Program-made: the position numbers and the translations under genes | NCBI GenBank assembly: GCA_023443515.1 | Contig: JAEZUC010000028.1 | Coordinates: 1 to 22,128, forward strand | Direction of reading: 5' to 3' | Length of the DNA stretch: 22,128 nt | Source of the DNA: Bacillota bacterium | Lineage (GTDB): Bacteria > Bacillota > Clostridia > Acetivibrionales > DSM-1351 | The notes under the pieces: generated by a model | What the model saw: only the letters and a program-made list of their open reading frames with translations | What the model was told of the DNA's origin: nothing | The model's database searches: none | Shown: one piece after another, positions 17,290-22,128 of the stretch | How the letters are laid out: the number at the start of each line of letters is the position of its first letter | Numbering within the stretch: the first letter of the stretch is position 1

Positions 17290-18198
17290 ATGAAGCAGCA
17301 AAAAAAGTTTTTTAAAATGGGATTACTTTTTTCAATGCCCTGGATAATAGGATTTTTAGTATTTAATTTGTATCCGATTATAGCATCTTTTTATTACAGC
17401 TTGACGGAGTATAATGTTTTACAGCCGCCAAAGTTCGTTGGCCTTGACAATTATAAGTATCTTTTTAATGACAACAGCAGATTCAATGCATCTCTTTTAA
17501 ATACACTATATATATGTGTATTCAGTGTTCCGTTGAACTTGGTATTCTCTCTGGGAATGGCAATGCTACTGAGTATGCAGGTAAAGGGACAATCAATTTA
17601 CAGAACCATTTACTATCTGCCCTCAGTTATATCAGTAGTAGCCAGCTCGGTTGTTTGGGTGTGGGTGTTAAATCCGGAGTATGGCATACTAAACACAGTA
17701 TTGGGATTCTTTCATCTTCCTCAGCCCGTTTGGCTTGCAGACCCTATATTTACAAAACCTGCATTAATTCTAATGGGTATGTGGGCAAGCGGAGGAACTA
17801 TGTTAATATACCTGGCTGCAATAAAGGGTGTACCTCAATCTCTGTATGAAGCAGCAGACCTGGATGGAGCAGGGGCCTGGAAGAAGTTCAGACACATAAC
17901 TATACCTGCCATATCTACAACAACCCTTTTCCAATTGATTATGGGATTAATATATGGATTCCAGTACTTTACACAGGCGTATGTATTTATAAGCGGATCA
18001 AATAATAGTACTGCGGATGGCGGGCCTGAGAATTCTCTATTATTCTATGCGATTCAACTATATCAGGAAGGATTTAGATTTTTGAATATGGGTGTAGCAT
18101 CAGCGATGGCATGGATTCTATTTATATTTATTGTTATAGTAACTTACATTGTATTCAAAACTTCTCTTAAGTGGGTTTACTACGGCGGAGGGGACTAA
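17290..18198 (+). CDS. ABC sugar transporter permease, MalF/UgpA type
   Basis: A 302-residue inner-membrane permease with about six hydrophobic helices, the first at about 10-30 (LLFSMPWIIGFLVFNLYPII). The cytoplasmic EAA loop that docks the ATPase is present as EAADLDGAGAWKKFRHITIP (E187, G193). The sequence pattern YxxLTEYNVLxPPKFVGLDNY near the N-terminus is typical of the first permease of CUT1 sugar importers. AAGGAGGG at 17274-17281 supports the ATG. It pairs with the next gene, 18 bases away, to form the channel fed by the lipoprotein at 15810. Confidence 0.94.
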   Translation: MKQQKKFFKMGLLFSMPWIIGFLVFNLYPIIASFYYSLTEYNVLQPPKFVGLDNYKYLFNDNSRFNASLLNTLYICVFSVPLNLVFSLGMAMLLSMQVKGQSIYRTIYYLPSVISVVASSVVWVWVLNPEYGILNTVLGFFHLPQPVWLADPIFTKPALILMGMWASGGTMLIYLAAIKGVPQSLYEAADLDGAGAWKKFRHITIPAISTTTLFQLIMGLIYGFQYFTQAYVFISGSNNSTADGGPENSLLFYAIQLYQEGFRFLNMGVASAMAWILFIFIVIVTYIVFKTSLKWVYYGGGD

Positions 18199-18216
18199 AA
18201 TTCTGGAGGTGTAAAA

Positions 18217-19044
18217 ATGAGTAGCATATTGAAAATATTAAAAAAACAGGTATTACCGCATGCAGTACTTTTATTTTTCGCTGCAATATTTATAATGCCT
18301 TTGCTCTGGCAAATATCAACATCTTTGAAGTTTCCTGAGGATATATTTAAACAGGAGTGGATTCCTAGCAGAGTCCGTTTGGAAAATTACGTAGATGTTT
18401 TATTTAGAATGCCATTTGGGATATATTTAAAAAATTCTTTAATATTATCTGTTATACCGGCTATATTTATGGTATTTTCATCTTCATTAGTAGCATATTC
18501 GTTTACCAAAATACCTTGGAAAGGCGCAAAAGTGCTATTTCCAATAATGATGGCAACAATAATGCTTCCTTACCAGGTAACGATGATACCTGTATATGGT
18601 ATATGGTCTAAGCTTGGTTTTATAGATACATTCTGGCCCCTTCTCTTACCTAATTTGTTTGGATCGGCATATAACATATTCCTTTTAAGGCAGTTTTTTG
18701 TGAACATTCCTGATAGTTATATTGATTCTGCCAGAATTGACGGGGCAAATGAACCTACCATTCTTTTCAGGCTGATAATGCCACTATCAAAACCTGTTTT
18801 AATTACCATTGCGTTATTTTCATTTATAGGCGGTTGGAATGATTTCCAAGGCCCGTTAATTTACCTGAATAGTATGGATAAGTACACTTTGGCAATCGGA
18901 CTTCAAACATTTCTGGTAGAACATGCCACTGAGTGGGAGCTGTTGATGGCTGGTTCAACAATATGTATTATTCCTATGGTAATAATTTTCTTCCTGGGAC
19001 AGAAACAGTTTATCAATGGTATCGTAATGACCGGTATCAAGTAA
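18217..19044 (+). CDS. ABC sugar transporter permease, MalG/AraQ type
   Basis: A 275-residue permease with an N-terminal helix (HAVLLFFAAIFIMPLLWQI) followed by the typical STSLKFPEDIF segment. The EAA loop appears as DSARIDGAN...FRLIMPLSKP (D170 in place of the first Glu, G176). The C-terminus FxxGQKQFINGIVMTGIK is characteristic of the second CUT1 permease. GGAGGTG at 18203-18209 gives a good ribosome site. No ATPase gene follows. As is common in Gram-positive CUT1 systems, a shared MsmX-like ATPase encoded elsewhere probably energises the pair. Confidence 0.94.
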   Translation: MSSILKILKKQVLPHAVLLFFAAIFIMPLLWQISTSLKFPEDIFKQEWIPSRVRLENYVDVLFRMPFGIYLKNSLILSVIPAIFMVFSSSLVAYSFTKIPWKGAKVLFPIMMATIMLPYQVTMIPVYGIWSKLGFIDTFWPLLLPNLFGSAYNIFLLRQFFVNIPDSYIDSARIDGANEPTILFRLIMPLSKPVLITIALFSFIGGWNDFQGPLIYLNSMDKYTLAIGLQTFLVEHATEWELLMAGSTICIIPMVIIFFLGQKQFINGIVMTGIK

Positions 19045-19050
19045 AAAAAA

Positions 19051-19084
19051 GGAGGAGTTGCGTAAATACAAATAAGTATTTCGC
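19051..19084 (+). promoter_or_regulatory. Displaced Shine-Dalgarno and hairpin ahead of the epimerase gene
   Basis: A strong GGAGGAG (19051-19057, within AAAGGAGGAG) lies about 42 bases before ATG 19098, too far for normal initiation. Between them GCGTAAATAC (19060-19069) pairs with GTATTTCGC (19076-19084) around AAATAA, with one bulged T. Folding shortens the effective distance to about 17 bases. No other good ribosome site precedes the ATG. Confidence 0.5.
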
Positions 19085-19097
19085 AATATTAATTTAA

Positions 19098-20276
19098 ATG
19101 AATAATGAAAAAATTCAGAATCTTAGTGTATTTTACAAAAACTTTTTATTAAATAATTGTATGTCTTACTGGGAGAAATATGCTCCGGATTACAAAAACG
19201 GGGGCTATTATACCTGCCTGGATAGAGATTGGAAGTTGTATAACACTGATAAATCGGTCTGGTTTCAAGGCAGAGGAGTATGGATGTTCTCCTCGCTATA
19301 TAACCATATCGATAAAAGAGAAGAATGGCTTAAGATTTCCAAGCTTGGGATTGACTTTATTGACAAGCATTGTTTCGATACAGATGGACGAATGTTTTTT
19401 CAGGTGACGGCTGATGGACGACCTTTAAGAAAACGCAGATATATGTTCAGTGAAACCTTTGCGATTATTGCATACGCGGAATACTATAAATCTTCAGGTA
19501 ATACGGAATATTTGGAAAAGGCAAAAAAGCTCTACAATATGGTTATGAGTTTATATAAAAATCCTGTGGGCATTGAACCGAAAGTATGTCCCCAGACCCG
19601 TAAGACAAAAGCCTTGGCCCTGCCAATGATTTTATTGGCCACTTCTCAGAATATGCGAGAGGTTGAGCCTGATAACCCTCAGTATAACCAAGAAATTGAT
19701 CAATTACTAAAGGATGTATTTGAGAACTTCTACAAACCTGAGGAACATGCATTGTTTGAAAATGTAGATGAAGACGGCTCTAGAATGGATTCTCCTCAGG
19801 GACGCTGCGTTAACCCGGGACACTCAATTGAAACAGCCTGGTTCCTATTACATGAAGGCATGTACAGAAATGATGATGATATTATCAAAAAGGCTTTAAA
19901 TATTCTTGATTGGTCTTTGGAGTTAGGTTGGGATAAAGAACATGGCGGGTTATACAGCTTTATTGATATAGAGGGTAAACCACCGGAACAGTTGGAATGG
20001 GATATGAAACTTTGGTGGCCTCATACGGAAGCAATATATGCAACATTACTGGCTCACTTTATAACAGGTGAAGCAAAATATGAAGAATGGTTTCATAGAA
20101 TTAATGATTGGTCTTTTGAACATTTTAATGATGATGAGTGCGGAGAATGGTATGGATATCTCCATAGGGATGGTTCACCGGCATTAACACTTAAAGGCTC
20201 AATGTGGAAGGGAATGTACCATTTACCCAGAGCACTGTTGCTTTGCGTTAAGCTTTTAGAAGATAAACTAAAATAG
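19098..20276 (+). CDS. N-acylglucosamine 2-epimerase (GlcNAc/ManNAc 2-epimerase family)
   Basis: A 392-residue cytoplasmic enzyme with the (alpha/alpha)6 barrel of the AGE family, which interconverts N-acetylglucosamine and N-acetylmannosamine. Residues equivalent to the known active site are visible: R59 in WFQGRGVW, H242 in PGHSIETAWFL, E311 in LWWPHTEA and H375 in GMYHLPRALLL. These motifs follow the AGE (renin-binding-protein) pattern rather than the cellobiose 2-epimerase pattern, although other hexose substrates cannot be excluded. Length is normal for the family. ATG 19098 is the only sensible start, yet its Shine-Dalgarno is unusually distant (see 19051-19084). Placed between HexNAc-type transporter genes and GH20, it probably handles free HexNAc released inside the cell. 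Confidence 0.9.
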   Translation: MNNEKIQNLSVFYKNFLLNNCMSYWEKYAPDYKNGGYYTCLDRDWKLYNTDKSVWFQGRGVWMFSSLYNHIDKREEWLKISKLGIDFIDKHCFDTDGRMFFQVTADGRPLRKRRYMFSETFAIIAYAEYYKSSGNTEYLEKAKKLYNMVMSLYKNPVGIEPKVCPQTRKTKALALPMILLATSQNMREVEPDNPQYNQEIDQLLKDVFENFYKPEEHALFENVDEDGSRMDSPQGRCVNPGHSIETAWFLLHEGMYRNDDDIIKKALNILDWSLELGWDKEHGGLYSFIDIEGKPPEQLEWDMKLWWPHTEAIYATLLAHFITGEAKYEEWFHRINDWSFEHFNDDECGEWYGYLHRDGSPALTLKGSMWKGMYHLPRALLLCVKLLEDKLK

Positions 20277-20389
20277 TACTAATCTTTGCATTACTCCTTG
20301 GCTACAAGCTCACAGAAACTGAAAAGTATAAGGAGCTTGCTGTCCAAGGACTTCAGCAAATAATGGAAGAGAGTTTTATTAGCAGTTAA
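20267..20389 (+). pseudogene. Short coding remnant between the epimerase and GH20 genes
   Basis: In the frame +1 relative to the epimerase end, 40 codons are open from 20267 to TAA 20387-20389, with protein-like content: FALLLGYKLTETEKYKELAV and then a QGLQQIMEESF segment. This looks like a helical hairpin from an (alpha/alpha)-barrel carbohydrate enzyme. There is no start codon with a ribosome site; the only in-frame ATG is eight codons from the end. It is therefore probably the residual 3' end of a deleted gene. The epimerase itself already has a normal C-terminus, so it is not a frameshifted extension. The parent family is not identified. The GH20 ribosome site overlaps the remnant stop. 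Confidence 0.5.
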
Positions 20390-20401
20390 GGGGGAGATTA
20401 G

Positions 20402-22128
20402 ATGTTGAAGCTTTATTTTGAGGGCAATACCGAGGATTTAATTGATGGAATTGAGATTTTTGCCCGGCAGCTAGGGTATGAGATTAGTGCAGATGGCATA
20501 AAGGTGCAGGTTGAAAAGAGTATTGGTAATATAGAAGTTACTTCCAATCAAGCTGGAATAAAGATTAAATACAATGAAAAAATTCATTTCTTTCGTGCAT
20601 TAGGACTCCTTGTGGAAGCTTTACAGGAGAAAAGGGAGTATAATATTATTGAAGAACCACAGTTTAGCATGAACGGACCTATGATAGATGTATCTAGAAA
20701 TGCTGTATTAACTGTTGAAAGTATAAAGAAATTTCTTAGAACCTCAGCTTTAATGGGTTTAAATATGATGATGCTATACACCGAAGATACGTATACAGTA
20801 GAGGATGAACCCTACTTTGGATATATGAGAGGCCGTTATACTTATGACGAACTTAAAGAGTGTGACGATTATGCAAATATCTTGGGTATAGAAATGATAC
20901 CTTGCATTCAGGCGTTAGCCCATCTGGAGCAATTCTTAAAATGGGATGCAGTGGCTGACCTGAGGGATACCGAAAGAGAGCTCCTTGTAAATAGTGAAAA
21001 AACCTATGATTTTTTAAGAAAAGCAATAAAAGCGGCTGCAGCGCCATTTAGAAGCAAACGTATACACATTGGTATGGATGAGGCGCATGGCCTTGGATTG
21101 GGTAGATATTTGGATCTGAACGGATATAATAACAGATTTGAAATAATGACCATGCATTTGAACAGAGTATTTAATATTACTGACCAATTAGGTTTAAAGC
21201 CAATGATGTGGAGTGATATGTACTACAGATTGGGATCTAAAACAGGTAATTATTACGATCCTGATGCAGTAATACCTGAAGATATAGTTGAGAAAATACC
21301 TAAGGGTATTCAACAGGTGTACTGGGATTATTATCATAATAATAGCGAGTTTTATCAGAATTTCATAGAGAAGCACAAGAAGTTTGGATCTGATCCTGTT
21401 TTTGCAGGAGGGTTATGGACATGGACCGGAATATGTGCAAACTACAAAAATGCTATTAATAATACTCATGCTGCTTTAGATGCTTGTAAAAAACAGGGCA
21501 TAAAAGAAGTTATTGCCACAATGTGGGGTGATAACGGAGGAGAATGCAATATGTTTTCAGCATTACTTGGACTTCAGTTATACGCTGAGCATGGGTATTC
21601 CAAAGAATTAGATATTGACAAACTAAAAAGAAGAGTTAAGTTCTGTACCGGAATTGAATTTGATGCATTTCATGACCTGATAAGGATGAATGAAGCTCCT
21701 GGTGCTGGACAATATGAGTCAAATCCTTCTAAGCTTTTACTTTGGCAGGATATACTTATTGGGCTTTTTGACAAAGATGTTGAAGGTATTGACATGAATA
21801 GTCATTATTCTGAATTAGAGAATGTATTCAATAAACACAGACAGCAAAGTAAAGACAGTGAATTCATATTTGGAGTAACGGAAAAATTATGTGCTGTCCT
21901 TAAACTTAAAAGTAACCTTGGACTTCAACTAAAAAAGGCATATGACGATAAAAATATTGAAGAACTTGAAACCATTGCATATTTAATATTGCCTAGCCTA
22001 CAAAAAAATGTAAAAATACTAAGGTCAGAACATAGAGAACAGTGGTTTTCTACGTACAAGCCATTCGGTTGGGAAATAATAGATATCCGCTACGGAGGAC
22101 TGATTGCAAGAATAGATACTGCTATAAA
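20402..22128 (+). CDS. GH20 beta-N-acetylhexosaminidase, 3' end beyond the window
   Basis: The frame is open without a stop from ATG 20402 to the window end (575 codons plus two bases). AAGGGGGAG at 20388-20396 supports the start. There is no signal peptide, so it acts in the cytoplasm. An N-terminal alpha/beta domain (about 1-90) precedes the TIM barrel, which begins near PMIDVSRNAV. The catalytic pair D226-E227 lies in HIGMDEAHGLG: in this family Asp orients the substrate acetamido group and Glu is the acid/base. Substrate-pocket tryptophans appear in WSDMYYR, LWTWTG and TMWGDNGGE. The layout is like intracellular GH20 enzymes of Gram-positive bacteria that trim terminal GlcNAc or GalNAc. 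It closes the transport operon and would release HexNAc from imported oligosaccharides for the epimerase. Confidence 0.92.
   Translation, partial: MLKLYFEGNTEDLIDGIEIFARQLGYEISADGIKVQVEKSIGNIEVTSNQAGIKIKYNEKIHFFRALGLLVEALQEKREYNIIEEPQFSMNGPMIDVSRNAVLTVESIKKFLRTSALMGLNMMMLYTEDTYTVEDEPYFGYMRGRYTYDELKECDDYANILGIEMIPCIQALAHLEQFLKWDAVADLRDTERELLVNSEKTYDFLRKAIKAAAAPFRSKRIHIGMDEAHGLGLGRYLDLNGYNNRFEIMTMHLNRVFNITDQLGLKPMMWSDMYYRLGSKTGNYYDPDAVIPEDIVEKIPKGIQQVYWDYYHNNSEFYQNFIEKHKKFGSDPVFAGGLWTWTGICANYKNAINNTHAALDACKKQGIKEVIATMWGDNGGECNMFSALLGLQLYAEHGYSKELDIDKLKRRVKFCTGIEFDAFHDLIRMNEAPGAGQYESNPSKLLLWQDILIGLFDKDVEGIDMNSHYSELENVFNKHRQQSKDSEFIFGVTEKLCAVLKLKSNLGLQLKKAYDDKNIEELETIAYLILPSLQKNVKILRSEHREQWFSTYKPFGWEIIDIRYGGLIARIDTAI

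Overview
The window looks like chromosomal DNA of a low-GC Gram-positive bacterium, most likely a clostridium of the saccharolytic, plant-polymer-degrading kind. The evidence is AT-rich genes with strong AGGAGG-type ribosome sites, a YesM/YesN-type sensor pair, a protein with three S-layer homology (SLH) domains, a lipoprotein sugar-binding protein, and discoidin-like carbohydrate-binding modules. The species call is inference.

Layout. Bases 1-1472 hold the tail of a flavin oxidoreductase, an alpha/beta hydrolase and a DUF3237 protein, all on the plus strand. Bases 1543-2536 hold a self-contained PhnP-like metallo-beta-lactamase-fold gene with its own promoter and terminator and a clearly higher GC content. 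From 2583 a promoter drives a three-gene sensory operon: a membrane histidine kinase, an AraC-type response regulator, and a membrane-anchored sugar-binding protein. A bidirectional terminator at 7461-7503 separates this operon from a convergent secreted DUF4855 protein with three discoidin domains (7510-9837, minus strand). A 458-bp divergent regulatory region follows. Next is a 1772-residue SLH-anchored DUF4855 protein (10296-15614). Last comes a transport and catabolism operon: binding lipoprotein, two permeases, N-acylglucosamine 2-epimerase, a short coding remnant, and a GH20 beta-N-acetylhexosaminidase that runs off the window end.

How the genes may work together (inference). Two surface or secreted DUF4855 proteins would attack or hold a polysaccharide rich in N-acetylhexosamine. 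The ABC permeases, with an ATPase encoded elsewhere, would import the oligosaccharides. Cytoplasmic GH20 would release HexNAc, and the epimerase would interconvert GlcNAc and ManNAc. The kinase, regulator and anchored binding protein look like a three-component sensor for the same sugars.

Supporting this, a direct-repeat element (TGTCAAAATAAAC, then AGTAAAAATAARC, half-sites exactly 20 bp apart) lies just upstream of weak -35 boxes at both 9975-10007 and 15674-15706. A degenerate copy faces the minus-strand DUF4855 gene. This is the arrangement expected for binding sites of the neighbouring AraC-type regulator. The DUF4855 pair together with its sensor, operator and HexNAc genes is the most promising candidate here for an incompletely described system.
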